From the NCBI RefSeq assembly GCF_028864635.1, contig NZ_CP104850.1, positions 1,928,001 through 1,992,000 on the forward strand: DNA of 64,000 bases, written 5' to 3'. The position numbers and the translations under genes are program-made. The notes beneath the pieces are model-generated. The model did not search any database and was not told the DNA's origin. It saw only the letters and a program-made list of their open reading frames with translations. Of this stretch, positions 43,661 through 53,662 are shown piece after piece. Position 1 is the first letter of the stretch; every line of letters starts with the position of its first letter. The DNA is from Cloacibacterium sp. TD35. GTDB taxonomy: Bacteria; Bacteroidota; Bacteroidia; Flavobacteriales; Weeksellaceae.

Positions 43661-43678
43661 TATTATGCATGCATAATA
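43661..43678. promoter_or_regulatory. perfect palindrome upstream of etfBA (fad-type operator)
   Basis: TATTATGCATGCATAATA, an 18-bp perfect palindrome sharing the ATGC...GCAT core with the two marR-fad operators. It sits 48 bases before the etfB ATG, just upstream of a -7-like TAAATTAG (43689-43696). A half-site ATGCAT lies 31 bp further upstream (43634-43639). Confidence 0.75.
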
Positions 43679-43725
43679 TTTTTTTATTTAAATTAGCAAA
43701 ATTCAAATAAGAAAAATTAAACCTT

Positions 43726-44472
43726 ATGAAAATATTAGTTTGTATTAGTAGTGTTCCAGATACTACTTCTAAAATTAACTTTACTGCAGATAAATCTGCT
43801 TTTGACAAAAACGGAATTCAGTGGGTAATTAATCCTTACGACGAATTTGCTCTTACAAAAGCAATAAAATTACAAGAATCACAAGGCGCTACCGTTACCA
43901 TCGCTACTGTAGGTGATGCTGCTGCTGAGGCTGTAATGAGAAAAGCTCTTGCCATAGGTGCAAATGACGCGATAAGAGTAAATGCTGAACCACAAGACAG
44001 TATTACCGTAGCTAAAGAATTGGCTAAAATTGTAGAAGAAGGAGGGTATGACTTAGTATTATGCGGTAAAGAATCTATTGATTATAATGGTGCTGCAGTT
44101 CCAGCAATGATTGCTCAATTGCTTAATAAACCTTTCGTAAATGCATGCGTAGGTTTAGAAGTAAATGGTGCAGAAGCTACTGCAGTGAGAGAAATTGAAG
44201 GAGGAAAAGAAACATTATCTGTTAAACTTCCTGCTGTAATCGCTGGTCAAAAAGGTATGGTAGAAGAAAAAGACCTTATTATTCCTAACATGAGAGGAAT
44301 TATGTCTGCTAGAACTAAACCATTAACGGTAAAAGAACCGACTGAAACAGATGTTAAAGTAAGTGCAGTATCTTTTGATGCTGTTCCGGCAAGAGCTCAA
44401 GTAAAACTAGTTTCTGCGGATAATCTAGATGAATTGGTAAGATTACTTCACGAAGAAGCAAAAGTTATCTAA
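43726..44472 (+). CDS. etfB: electron transfer flavoprotein subunit beta
   Basis: 248 aa, usual length. Starts MKILVCISSVPDTTSKI; AMP-site phrases DLVLCGKESIDYNGAAVPAMIAQLL and VREIEGGKETLSVKLPAVIAGQKGMVEEK are EtfB signatures. With EtfA it accepts electrons from acyl-CoA dehydrogenases and passes them to ETF-quinone oxidoreductase. First gene of etfBA, probably controlled by the upstream palindrome. Confidence 0.95.
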   Translation: MKILVCISSVPDTTSKINFTADKSAFDKNGIQWVINPYDEFALTKAIKLQESQGATVTIATVGDAAAEAVMRKALAIGANDAIRVNAEPQDSITVAKELAKIVEEGGYDLVLCGKESIDYNGAAVPAMIAQLLNKPFVNACVGLEVNGAEATAVREIEGGKETLSVKLPAVIAGQKGMVEEKDLIIPNMRGIMSARTKPLTVKEPTETDVKVSAVSFDAVPARAQVKLVSADNLDELVRLLHEEAKVI

Positions 44473-44510
44473 TTCTAATCTTTAATTTTAACTCTCAAAT
44501 TTTAAAAATT

Positions 44511-45458
44511 ATGTCAATTTTTGTATATACCGAAAATATTTCAGGAGCATATAAAAAAGCGGCTCTAGAAGCTGTTTCTTACGCAAAAACAGTTGCAGAT
44601 ATGTCTGGAACTGATGTAGTAGCTGTAAGCATTAACCCTACAGACGCTGCAGATGTTCTTTACAAATATGGAGCTTCTAAAGTTGTTACTCTAAAAAGTG
44701 ATGCGCTTAAAAACTTTAATCCTAAAGCTTATGCAGAAGCTCTTGCTACTGTAGTAGATGGAGTAGTAGTATTCCCACATTCTACAGATGCCAGTTCTGT
44801 AGCTCCTATGCTTGCTGTGATTAAAAACGCTTCATTATTAACCAATGTAGTTTCTGCTCCAGTTGCAGTTTCTCCATTCGAAGCGAAGAGAAAATCTTTC
44901 TCTGGAAAAGCTTTTATGGATGCTAAAGCTCATGGTGAAAATGTAGTTGTTACGATTTCTCAAAACTCTTTTGGAATAAAAGAAAATCCAGTAGCGGGTT
45001 CTGAAGAAGTAAAAGAAGTTTCTGTTTCTACAGAAGGTCTTACAGTAGTGAATCAAGAAAAATCTTCAGGAAAATTAGACCTTAAAGAAGCAGAAGTAGT
45101 AGTTTCTGCTGGTAGAGGCATGAAAGGTCCTGAAAACTGGGGAATGATCGAAGAATTAGCTAATGTTTTAGGTGCAGCTACAGCTTGTTCTAAGCCTGTT
45201 TCTGATATCGGTTGGAGACCTCACTCAGAACACGTAGGACAAACAGGTAAGGCCATCGCTCCTAATTTATATGTAGCAGTAGGTATTTCTGGTGCTATTC
45301 AGCATTTAGCTGGGGTAAACTCTTCTAAAACCATCGTAGTGATTAATAATGATGCAGAAGCACCATTCTTTAAATCTGCTGATTATGGTGTAGTAGGAGA
45401 TGCTTTCCAAATTATTCCTGCTCTTACAGAAAAAATTAAAGCATTAAAAGGACACTAA
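44511..45458 (+). CDS. etfA: electron transfer flavoprotein subunit alpha
   Basis: 315 aa. The C-terminal FAD-binding domain is clear: VVSAGRGMKGPENWGMIEEL, ATACSKPVSDIGWRPHSEHVGQTGKAIAPNLYVAVGISGAIQHLAG and TIVVINNDAEAPFFKSADYGVVGDAF. It lies 38 bases after etfB on the same strand and is followed by a terminator. Electron carrier for the four acyl-CoA dehydrogenase-family enzymes encoded in this window. Confidence 0.96.
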   Translation: MSIFVYTENISGAYKKAALEAVSYAKTVADMSGTDVVAVSINPTDAADVLYKYGASKVVTLKSDALKNFNPKAYAEALATVVDGVVVFPHSTDASSVAPMLAVIKNASLLTNVVSAPVAVSPFEAKRKSFSGKAFMDAKAHGENVVVTISQNSFGIKENPVAGSEEVKEVSVSTEGLTVVNQEKSSGKLDLKEAEVVVSAGRGMKGPENWGMIEELANVLGAATACSKPVSDIGWRPHSEHVGQTGKAIAPNLYVAVGISGAIQHLAGVNSSKTIVVINNDAEAPFFKSADYGVVGDAFQIIPALTEKIKALKGH

Positions 45459-45482
45459 AATATCATCCTTTTTAAAAATATC

Positions 45483-45511
45483 AATCCGAGATTTTTATCT
45501 CGGATTTTTTT
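45483..45511 (+). terminator. intrinsic terminator after etfBA
   Basis: AATCCGAGAT-ttt-ATCTCGGATT hairpin followed by T-run. Confidence 0.9.
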
Positions 45512-45672
45512 GTCGTTGCAAAAGCCAAAAATTTTTATTTCTTTTGAAGAATAAATGAATTTCTCATTATATAAAAATTAAAAATAATTTTATCCTAAAA
45601 ACTTGTGAAATATATCATTTAAGGACATTGATAAAATTTTAAATAACAAATGTTAAATTTTAAAAATTAAAG

Positions 45673-45680
45673 TATATTTG
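45673..45680 (+). promoter_or_regulatory. -7 element TATATTTG directly before bifunctional nuclease gene
   Basis: Exact match ending 5 bases before the ATG at 45686, so transcription should start at or next to the start codon (leaderless or nearly so). Confidence 0.55.
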
Positions 45681-45685
45681 TATTC

Positions 45686-46285
45686 ATGGATTATAAACAA
45701 CTAATCATACGCGGAATATCTTATAGCCAAACTCAGTCTGGAGCATATGCACTGCTTCTGGAACATGAAGAAACTGGCGTAAAACTACCTGTAGTAATTG
45801 GTAATTTTGAGGCTCAATCTATTTCTTTAGGCTTAGAAAAAGACTTGAGACCACCTCGTCCACTCACGCATGATTTATTCACCAAATTTGTAAATTCTAC
45901 CCACTACACACTAGAATCGGTAATTATATACCAAATTATAGACGGAGTATTCTTCTCTAATCTCAATTTTAAAAATACAGAAAACGGTGAAGAACTTATT
46001 TTAGATGCCAGAACTTCTGACGCTGTAGCGATGGCAGTTCGTTTTGATGCCCCAATCTATACAACAGAACAAGTATTGAACGAAGCTGGAATTCTTCTAG
46101 AAATTGATAATGATAACGAATTACCAGAACCCGAAGTGGCTTCAGAACTTGAAACTTCTAACCTTAGAAAACTTAGTACAGAAGAATTACAAATTTTATT
46201 AGATGATGCTGTGAGAGAAGAAGATTATGATACTGCTATGGAAATACAGGAAGAACTCAAAAGACGAAATAAAAAAATTGACTAG
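45686..46285 (+). CDS. bifunctional nuclease family protein (DUF151) with UVR domain
   Basis: 199 aa. The DUF151 domain occupies about 1-130: GAYALLLEHEETGVKLPVVIGNFEAQSISLGLEK, RPLTHDLF and DARTSDAVAMAVRFDAPIY. A short UVR/UvrB-UvrC-like motif is at the C-terminus (STEELQILLDDAVREEDYDTAMEIQEELKRR). The family is annotated from a bifunctional DNase/RNase in plants; the bacterial role is unclear. Promoter spacing suggests a nearly leaderless mRNA. Confidence 0.9.
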   Translation: MDYKQLIIRGISYSQTQSGAYALLLEHEETGVKLPVVIGNFEAQSISLGLEKDLRPPRPLTHDLFTKFVNSTHYTLESVIIYQIIDGVFFSNLNFKNTENGEELILDARTSDAVAMAVRFDAPIYTTEQVLNEAGILLEIDNDNELPEPEVASELETSNLRKLSTEELQILLDDAVREEDYDTAMEIQEELKRRNKKID

Positions 46286-46363
46286 CACTAAAAATTAAAA
46301 ATAAATAATAAACTCTGAAAACACACAACGGTTTCTATACCGTAAAAGAAAAAATTACTACTT

Positions 46364-47737
46364 ATGAATATTAAATTTAGACTGACATTGCTAAGTTTTC
46401 TGCAATTTTTTGTTTGGGGAGCTTGGTTAATCACCATCGCAAATTATTGGTTTGGAACCAAACAATGGGATGGAACAAAGTTTGGCGCTGTATTTAGCAC
46501 TATGGGAATCGCTTCTGTATTTATGCCTACATTAGTAGGTATTATAGCAGATAGATGGATTAATGCTGAGAGAATTTATGGAATTCTACACATTTTATAT
46601 GCTGCCGTTCTTTTTTATTTGCCACAGGTTACCACGCCAGATACATTTTTTGTAGTTATGCTTCTAGCAATGGTTTTTTATATGCCTACGATAGCATTAG
46701 CAAACTCTATTTCTTATACTTTACTTAAAAACAATAACTATGATGTGGTAAAAGATTTTCCACCGATTAGAGTATGGGGAACAATTGGTTTCATCGTAGC
46801 GATGTGGATTACTAATTTATCTGGTAATAAAGCTTCAGAATATCAGTTCTATATTGCAGGAACCGCAGCAGTATTACTCGGTTTATATTCATTTGCATTA
46901 CCAGCTTGTAAACCACAAAAATTAATTTCAAAAGACTCTTCATTAGTAGAAGTTTTAGGTCTAAATGCATTCAAACTTTTTGGAAATTACAAAATGGCTC
47001 TTTTCTTCATATTTTCTATGTTTTTAGGAGGCGCTTTACAATTAACCAATGCTTATGGAGATGTATTTCTTAGCGAATTTGAGAATTTCCCAAAATATGC
47101 TGATTCATTCGTAGTGAAATATTCTACCATTATCATGTCTATTTCTCAAGTTTCTGAAACTTTATTCATCCTTGCTATTCCTTTTTTCTTAAGAAAATAT
47201 GGAATCAAAAACGTAATGTTAATGAGTATGTTTGCTTGGGTATTAAGATTTGGTTTATTCAGTTTTGGCAATCCTACTTCAGGACTTTGGATGATTATTT
47301 TATCATGTATTATCTACGGAATGGCTTTTGATTTCTTCAATATTTCTGGTTCACTTTTCGTAGAAACCAATACCAATTCTAAAATTCGGTCTTCAGCTCA
47401 AGGTTTATTTATGATGATGACCAATGGCTTCGGAGCAATTATCGGAAGCGTTTCAGCTGGTTGGGCTATTGATAAATTCTTTACTCATAAATTCTCAACC
47501 GCAGATTCTTTAGCTGGATTTTTAGATACTACAGTAGATAATTCTAAATTTGTAGAATTCATTGGAAAACAAGGTTCTTCTATTGTAAATGGTACGTTAA
47601 CTAAAGAAATTGCCATGAAAGATTGGCCACATATTTGGTTAGCTTTCGCTGCATATGCTTTAGTGATTGCAGTACTTTTCGCCTTAATGTTTAAACACAA
47701 GCACAATCCAGAAGCAATAGGAAACGTATCACATTAA
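46364..47737 (+). CDS. nucleoside permease, MFS nucleoside:H+ symporter type
   Basis: 457 aa with 12 TM helices. The beginning MNIKFRLTLLSFLQFFVWGAWLITIANYW and phrases GAVFSTMGIASVFMPTLVGIIADRWINAERIYG and FPPIRVWGTIGFIVAMW are typical of the NupG/XapB family in Bacteroidetes. It imports nucleosides with protons, which fits the uridine kinase encoded at 38314. The exact substrate range is not readable. Confidence 0.87.
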   Translation: MNIKFRLTLLSFLQFFVWGAWLITIANYWFGTKQWDGTKFGAVFSTMGIASVFMPTLVGIIADRWINAERIYGILHILYAAVLFYLPQVTTPDTFFVVMLLAMVFYMPTIALANSISYTLLKNNNYDVVKDFPPIRVWGTIGFIVAMWITNLSGNKASEYQFYIAGTAAVLLGLYSFALPACKPQKLISKDSSLVEVLGLNAFKLFGNYKMALFFIFSMFLGGALQLTNAYGDVFLSEFENFPKYADSFVVKYSTIIMSISQVSETLFILAIPFFLRKYGIKNVMLMSMFAWVLRFGLFSFGNPTSGLWMIILSCIIYGMAFDFFNISGSLFVETNTNSKIRSSAQGLFMMMTNGFGAIIGSVSAGWAIDKFFTHKFSTADSLAGFLDTTVDNSKFVEFIGKQGSSIVNGTLTKEIAMKDWPHIWLAFAAYALVIAVLFALMFKHKHNPEAIGNVSH

Positions 47738-47760
47738 TCTAAACCACTGATAATAAACAT

Positions 47761-47793
47761 AAAACACACTTTTTAAAAAGTGTGTTTTTTTTT
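47761..47793 (+). terminator. intrinsic terminator after nucleoside permease
   Basis: AACACACTTTTT/AAAAAGTGTGTT hairpin followed by a long T-run. Confidence 0.88.
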
Positions 47794-47840
47794 GTACTTT
47801 GGCGAAAAGAATTTTAAAATTTAAATCTCAATTAAATATC

Positions 47841-49019
47841 ATGAAAGAAGTATTTATCGTTTCAGCTGCAAGAACACCTATGGGAAGTTTTCTAGGAAGT
47901 TTATCTAGCATTCCTGCCCCTAAATTAGGTTCTATTGCTATCAAAGGAGCGTTAGACAAAATCAATCTTGACGCAAAACACGTTCAAGAAGCTTATATGG
48001 GTAATGTTTTACAAGCTGGAGAAGGTCAAGCTCCTGCTCGTCAAGCAGCATTAGGTGCTGGATTATCAAACGAAACACCTTCTACTACGATTAATAAAGT
48101 ATGTGCTTCTGGGATGAAAGCCGTAATGATGGCATCACAGTCTATTAAATCTGGTGACCAAGACGTAATCGTAGCTGGTGGAATGGAAAACATGAGCCAA
48201 GTTCCGCATTATTATAGCGCAAGAAATGCTGTAAAATTGGGAGATGTAAAAATGCAAGACGGAATGTTAGTTGACGGCTTGACTGATGTTTACAATAAAG
48301 TTCACATGGGAGTTTGTGCAGAAAAATGTGCTGCAGAATATCAATTCTCAAGGGCAGACCAAGACAACTTCGCGATTCAGTCTTATAAAAGAAGTGCAGA
48401 AGCTTGGGCTTCTGGAAAATTTAAAGATGAAATCGTTCCTGTAGAAATTCCACAAAGAAAAGGAGAGCCTATCATTTTCGCAGAAGACGAAGAATATAAA
48501 AATGTAAATTTTGACAGAATCGGAACTTTGCCTACTGTTTTCCAAAAAGAAAATGGAACGGTAACGGCTGCTAATGCTTCTACCTTGAATGATGGAGCTT
48601 CTGCATTGGTTTTAATGTCAAAAGAAAAAATGGAAGAATTGGGCTTAAAACCTTTGGCAAAAATCGTTTCTTATGCAGATGCTGCTCACGAACCAGAATG
48701 GTTTACCACCGCTCCTTCAAAAGCATTGCCAATTGCTCTTAAAAAAGCAGGACTAGAAGTTTCTGATATTGATTTCTTCGAGTTTAATGAAGCTTTTTCT
48801 GTAGTTGGCTTAGTAAACAATAAAATTTTAGGTTTAGACGAATCTAAGGTAAATGTAAATGGTGGCGCTGTTTCACTAGGACACCCACTGGGAAGTTCTG
48901 GCGCTAGAATTATCGTTACGCTGATTAATGTTCTTAAACAAAACAATGGTAAATACGGTGCTGCTGCAATCTGTAACGGAGGTGGTGGTGCTTCTGCAAT
49001 TGTGATTGAGAATTTATAA
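47841..49019 (+). CDS. acetyl-CoA C-acetyltransferase (thiolase II type)
   Basis: 392 aa from the ATG at 47841 ([17 protein letters not shown]); the frame extends 14 codons upstream. Active-site Cys88 in [13 protein letters not shown], His in [17 protein letters not shown], second Cys in [15 protein letters not shown]. It resembles biosynthetic/degradative acetoacetyl-CoA thiolases more than FadA. It condenses or cleaves acetoacetyl-CoA. Stand-alone, about 14 kb from fadA, with no palindromic operator upstream. Confidence 0.92.
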   Translation: MKEVFIVSAARTPMGSFLGSLSSIPAPKLGSIAIKGALDKINLDAKHVQEAYMGNVLQAGEGQAPARQAALGAGLSNETPSTTINKVCASGMKAVMMASQSIKSGDQDVIVAGGMENMSQVPHYYSARNAVKLGDVKMQDGMLVDGLTDVYNKVHMGVCAEKCAAEYQFSRADQDNFAIQSYKRSAEAWASGKFKDEIVPVEIPQRKGEPIIFAEDEEYKNVNFDRIGTLPTVFQKENGTVTAANASTLNDGASALVLMSKEKMEELGLKPLAKIVSYADAAHEPEWFTTAPSKALPIALKKAGLEVSDIDFFEFNEAFSVVGLVNNKILGLDESKVNVNGGAVSLGHPLGSSGARIIVTLINVLKQNNGKYGAAAICNGGGGASAIVIENL

Positions 49020-49041
49020 TTTTCTCATCTTACAAATCATT

Positions 49042-49090
49042 AACCATTAAGATTTATTGATTTTTTAGTCAATTTCTTAATGGTTTTTTT
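49042..49090 (+). terminator. hairpin after thiolase
   Basis: AACCATTAAGA/TCTTAATGGTT arms with an inner ATTGA/TCAAT pairing and T7. The T-run runs into the next promoter. Confidence 0.65.
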
Positions 49091-49097
49091 ATTTTTG
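49090..49097 (+). promoter_or_regulatory. -7 element TATTTTTG of UMF1 transporter gene
   Basis: Exact TAnnTTTG match, 29 bases before the ATG at 49127, starting in the T-run of the preceding terminator. Confidence 0.45.
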
Positions 49098-49126
49098 TGT
49101 AATAATTCCCTTTTACGGAAAAAACT

Positions 49127-50650
49127 ATGAAACAAAATATCAAAAACAACCCTAAAATTATGAAAGCTTGGGCTTTCTACGACTGGGCGAATTCTGTTTA
49201 TTCACTGGTAATTACTTCTACCATTTTTCCTATTTATTATTCTATTATTACTACTGCCTACGAAAAAAGTGAGTACGTAACCGAAACTGGAAAATGGATA
49301 AAAGTTCCTGTGAGGAATATGATTAATATTTTCGGAAAAGATTATCAACCAGATGCTGTTTATGGCTATTCTCTTACGATTTCGTTTTTGATTGTGGTCA
49401 TTTTATCGCCTATTTTATCATCTTTAGCAGATACCATTGGAAACAAAAAATCCTTTTTACAATTTTTCGCTTATTTAGGAGCTACTTCTTGTATGGGATT
49501 AGCCATGTTTACCAATATGAATAACGTTTTTTTAGGATTGCTTTTCAGTATTACTGCGAGTGTAGGATTCTGGGGAAGTTTGGTTTTTTACAATTCATTC
49601 TTGCCGGACATTGCTACGCCAGACAAGCAAGATGCACTTTCCGCAAAAGGTTACGTTTATGGTTACATTGGTTCAGTAATTTTAGTGGTGATTTGTTTAG
49701 CATTGATTATGTTTTTTGCAGACACTCCAAAAGAAGCACTTTTATACACTAGAATTTCTTTCTTATTCACTGGTGCATGGTGGTTTGGGTTCTCTCAATA
49801 TACTTTCAAACATTTACCCCAATTTGGTGAAGTAAAAGACCAATTACCTAAAGATTTAGTATTGCTGAATCTTAAAAATATTTTCAAAAGTCATAAATCA
49901 AATGGTGGCTTTGTAGAAGTCTTAAAAGATAATATTATCTTCTATATTGAAATTGTAAAAGAAAGCTTCAGAGAGTTATATAAAGTTGGCACACAATTAT
50001 TTAAAACCTCTAATCTCAAGTATTTTTTAGCAAGTTTTTTCTTTTACAGCGTTGGGATGCAAACCATTTTCTTAATGGCTACTCTTTTCGGAAAGAGCGA
50101 AATCAACCTTGAACAAGGAAAACTAATTATGACCTTATTATTGATTCAAATTGAAGCAATTATTGGTGCTATTTTCTTCTCAAGATTATCAAAAAGAATA
50201 GGCAATAAAAATGTCATTAGCATAACCATTATTCTATGGATTTTCGCTTGTCTTTCAGCTTATTTCCTCAAAAAAGAAAATCCAAATGTAGAATATCAAT
50301 TTTACGGAATTGCAGCCATTATCGGTTTAGTAATGGGAGGCATTCAGTCTATGTCTCGTTCTACGTATAGTAGACTTTTACCAAAAGATTCTATGGATAA
50401 TACTACGTATTTCAGCTTTTATGATGTGTTAGAAAAAATTGCGATTATCTTAGGAACATTTATTTTTGCTCTATTAATAGACAATTATGATGCAATTAGA
50501 TTATTCTTCTCTCAAGAATGTTCATTGCAATTACCTACCACTTCAGGAATGAGATTTGCAGCACTTTCTATGTCGGTTTTCTTTGCATTAGGATTATTCT
50601 TCATTAGATTTTTAAAATTCAATAAAATATCAGACAAAGAAACTTTGTAA
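49127..50650 (+). CDS. MFS transporter, UMF1/Atg22-like family
   Basis: 507 aa, 12 TM helices with a long central loop (about 230-290). The N-terminal KAWAFYDWANSVYSLVITSTIFPIYY is the hallmark of the UMF1 (Atg22-type) family. LSPILSSLADTIGNKKSFLQFF and GIAAIIGLVMGGIQSMSRSTYSRLLP are MFS loop motifs. Fungal Atg22 exports amino acids from the vacuole; the bacterial substrate is unknown. A terminator follows. Confidence 0.88.
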   Translation: MKQNIKNNPKIMKAWAFYDWANSVYSLVITSTIFPIYYSIITTAYEKSEYVTETGKWIKVPVRNMINIFGKDYQPDAVYGYSLTISFLIVVILSPILSSLADTIGNKKSFLQFFAYLGATSCMGLAMFTNMNNVFLGLLFSITASVGFWGSLVFYNSFLPDIATPDKQDALSAKGYVYGYIGSVILVVICLALIMFFADTPKEALLYTRISFLFTGAWWFGFSQYTFKHLPQFGEVKDQLPKDLVLLNLKNIFKSHKSNGGFVEVLKDNIIFYIEIVKESFRELYKVGTQLFKTSNLKYFLASFFFYSVGMQTIFLMATLFGKSEINLEQGKLIMTLLLIQIEAIIGAIFFSRLSKRIGNKNVISITIILWIFACLSAYFLKKENPNVEYQFYGIAAIIGLVMGGIQSMSRSTYSRLLPKDSMDNTTYFSFYDVLEKIAIILGTFIFALLIDNYDAIRLFFSQECSLQLPTTSGMRFAALSMSVFFALGLFFIRFLKFNKISDKETL

Positions 50651-50671
50651 ATCTTTAGATAATATATTCAC

Positions 50672-50700
50672 AAGAACCTCAAATTTGAGGTTCTTTTTTT
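50672..50700 (+). terminator. intrinsic terminator after UMF1 gene
   Basis: AAGAACCTCAAA/TTTGAGGTTCTT hairpin followed by T7. Confidence 0.9.
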
Positions 50701-50746
50701 GTGTGGAAATCTTACGATTGATAAACTTTTTCAGAGAATAATTCCG

Positions 50747-50754
50747 TATTTTTG
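50747..50754 (+). promoter_or_regulatory. -7 element TATTTTTG of uvrA
   Basis: Exact match, 32 bases before the uvrA ATG. No clear -33 TTTG at 19 bp. No LexA-like box is recognisable. Confidence 0.45.
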
Positions 50755-50786
50755 TAAGTCTTGATTTTTTTGACGAGATTGATATT

Positions 50787-53618
50787 ATGAGTACAGAAAA
50801 AGAATACATCGAAATATACGGAGCCAGAGAACACAATCTTAAAAACATAAATGTTAAAATACCTAGAAATGAATTAGTTACCATTACTGGGCTTTCAGGT
50901 TCTGGGAAATCTTCTCTCGCTTTTGATACCATTTTTGCGGAAGGACAAAGACGTTATATCGAAACTTTTTCTGCCTATGCTCGTCAGTTTTTGGGAGGTT
51001 TAGAACGTCCAGATGTTGATAAAATCGAAGGACTTTCTCCTGTAATTGCCATCGAACAAAAAACCACCAATAAAAACCCACGTTCTACAGTGGGTACCGT
51101 TACAGAATTGTATGATTTTCTCCGTTTGCTTTTTGCCAGAGTTTCAGATGCTTATTCTTTAGAAACAGGCGAAAAAATGGTGAGCTACACAGAAGAACAA
51201 ATCCTGGAAACCATCAAAGAAAATTATAAAGGCGAAAAAGTTTTACTTTTAGCACCCGTTATTCGTTCTAGAAAAGGGCATTATCACGAACTTTTTGTAC
51301 AATTGGCTAAAAAAGGTTATTCACAAGCCAGAATTGATGGAGAATTACAAGATATAGAATACGATTTAAAATTAGACCGCTATAAAATGCACGATATAGA
51401 AGTGGTAATAGACCGATGGATTATCGGCGAAAACGCTACTGAAAGCAGAATGGCAAAATCGCTGAAAACGGCTTTGCAAATGGGAGAAGGAGTAGTAATG
51501 ATTCAGAAATTAGGTGCTACAGACTATCAATATTTTTCTAAAAATTTGATGGATGCACACAGCGGAAATGCTTTGCCAATTCCAGAGCCTAACACGTTTT
51601 CTTTCAACTCGCCAAAGGGAAGTTGCCCAACTTGTAAAGGTCTTGGAACCATCAAAAAAATCAATGAAGAATTTTTGGTGGAAAATCCTAATTTTTCTAT
51701 CAATCAAGGCGCTTTATTACCTCTAGAAGTTTTAAAAGGAAACAAATGGCTTCTCACTCAAATTAAAAATATTTTAGAAATTTTCGGGCTAGGTTTAAAT
51801 ACTTCTTTCAATGAAATTCCTCGTGAAGCAGTAGATTATATTTACTACGGATGTCAAAAAGAATTTACCGCAGATTTAAAATACGCTGGAATTTCTAAGA
51901 AAATAAAAATTAATTTTGAGGGTCTGGTTCCTTATCTAAGTCAAGTTATCGAAGATAAAGAAAATTATGATGCAGTATTACTTGAAAGACAATTTACCAC
52001 CGAAGAAACTTGTCCAGAATGCAACGGAGCGAGACTTCAAAAAAGCAGTTTGGCTTTTAAAATTGATGGAAAAAACATTGCGGAAATCAATGCTTTGAGT
52101 CTGTTAGATTTAAAAGATTGGATACATGAAGTTAAAGAAAAATTCAGCGAAAAAAATAAAATCATTGCCAATGAAATTCTGAAAGAAATTGAAACTAGAT
52201 TGCAGTTTTTATTAGATGTTGGTTTAGATTATTTAAGTTTGAGTAGAAGTTCTAGAACGCTTTCTGGTGGCGAATCACAGAGAATAAGACTCGCTACACA
52301 AATTGGTTCACAATTGGTCAATGTATTGTATATTTTAGATGAACCAAGCATTGGTTTGCATCAAAGAGACAACGAAAGACTCATCAATTCATTGAAAAAT
52401 CTTCGAGATATTGGAAATTCGGTTCTCGTGGTAGAACATGATAAAGACATGATTCTAGAAGCCGATTACGTTCTAGATATCGGTCCTAGAGCTGGTAAAC
52501 ACGGCGGCGAAATTCTTTGGCAAGGAAAACCTGAAGATTTAATTAAAGCCAATACCATTACCGCAGATTACCTAACAGGAAAAAGAAGCATAGAAATTCC
52601 AAAAGAAAGAAGAAAAGGAAACGGAAAATTTCTTAAATTAAAAGGCGCAACTGGTAATAACCTGAAAAATGTAAACCTAGAAGTTCCTTTAGGAAAACTG
52701 GTGGTGGTAACGGGAATTTCAGGAAGTGGAAAATCTTCTTTGATTAATGGAACGCTTTATCCTATTCTCAATAAACATTTTTACAGAGCGGTTCAAGAAC
52801 CTTTGCCTTACAAAAAATTTGAAGGCATCGAAAATATTGACAAAATTGTAGATGTAGACCAAACTCCGATTGGCAGAACGCCACGTTCTAATCCTGCAAC
52901 TTACACCGGAATGTTCACCGATATTAGAAATCTTTTTGCAGAATTGCCAGAATCTAAAATCCGTGGTTACAAAGCGGGAAGATTCTCTTTCAACGTAAAA
53001 GGCGGAAGATGCGAAACGTGTCAAGGTGGTGGTTTAAAAGTGATTGAAATGAACTTTTTACCAGATGTTTACGTGCATTGCGAAACCTGCAACGGAAAAC
53101 GCTTCAACAGAGAAACTTTGGAAGTTCGCTACAAAGGAAAATCGATTTCTGATGTTCTAGAAATGACGATAGATGAAGCGGTAGATTTCTTCCAACCGAT
53201 TCCTAAAATTTATGCAAAAGTGAAGACATTACAAGACGTTGGTTTGGGTTACATTACACTTGGGCAACAATCTACAACGTTAAGTGGAGGAGAAGCGCAA
53301 CGTATAAAACTAGCGACAGAACTTGCCAAAAAACAAACAGGAAACACGCTTTATATTCTAGATGAACCTACTACAGGTTTGCATTTTGAAGATGTAAAAA
53401 TTCTAATGGAGGCCATCAATCAATTGGTAGAACTGGGCAATTCTTTTATTATTATTGAGCATAATTTGGACGTCATTAAATTGGCTGACCACATTATAGA
53501 CATAGGTCCAGAAGGAGGAAAACACGGTGGCGAAATCATCGCAACGGGAACTCCTGAAGAATTGATAAAATCTAAAAAATCTTTGACTGCAAAATTTTTG
53601 AAAAAGGAAATGAAGTAA
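50787..53618 (+). CDS. uvrA: excinuclease ABC subunit UvrA
   Basis: 943 aa, standard. Two ABC modules: Walker A GLSGSGKSS (35-43) and GISGSGKSS, signatures LSGGESQRIRLATQIG and LSGGEAQRIKLATELA, Walker B ILDEPSIGLH and ILDEPTTGLH. The zinc modules are CPTCKGLG...CPECNGARL and CETCQGGGLK...CETCNGKRF. It scans DNA for bulky lesions and loads UvrB in nucleotide excision repair. Several antisense frames across it are shadows. Confidence 0.97.
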   Translation: MSTEKEYIEIYGAREHNLKNINVKIPRNELVTITGLSGSGKSSLAFDTIFAEGQRRYIETFSAYARQFLGGLERPDVDKIEGLSPVIAIEQKTTNKNPRSTVGTVTELYDFLRLLFARVSDAYSLETGEKMVSYTEEQILETIKENYKGEKVLLLAPVIRSRKGHYHELFVQLAKKGYSQARIDGELQDIEYDLKLDRYKMHDIEVVIDRWIIGENATESRMAKSLKTALQMGEGVVMIQKLGATDYQYFSKNLMDAHSGNALPIPEPNTFSFNSPKGSCPTCKGLGTIKKINEEFLVENPNFSINQGALLPLEVLKGNKWLLTQIKNILEIFGLGLNTSFNEIPREAVDYIYYGCQKEFTADLKYAGISKKIKINFEGLVPYLSQVIEDKENYDAVLLERQFTTEETCPECNGARLQKSSLAFKIDGKNIAEINALSLLDLKDWIHEVKEKFSEKNKIIANEILKEIETRLQFLLDVGLDYLSLSRSSRTLSGGESQRIRLATQIGSQLVNVLYILDEPSIGLHQRDNERLINSLKNLRDIGNSVLVVEHDKDMILEADYVLDIGPRAGKHGGEILWQGKPEDLIKANTITADYLTGKRSIEIPKERRKGNGKFLKLKGATGNNLKNVNLEVPLGKLVVVTGISGSGKSSLINGTLYPILNKHFYRAVQEPLPYKKFEGIENIDKIVDVDQTPIGRTPRSNPATYTGMFTDIRNLFAELPESKIRGYKAGRFSFNVKGGRCETCQGGGLKVIEMNFLPDVYVHCETCNGKRFNRETLEVRYKGKSISDVLEMTIDEAVDFFQPIPKIYAKVKTLQDVGLGYITLGQQSTTLSGGEAQRIKLATELAKKQTGNTLYILDEPTTGLHFEDVKILMEAINQLVELGNSFIIIEHNLDVIKLADHIIDIGPEGGKHGGEIIATGTPEELIKSKKSLTAKFLKKEMK

Positions 53619-53662
53619 AATTTCATCTTTAAAAATAAAATAAACCTAATCTTAGATAAAAA

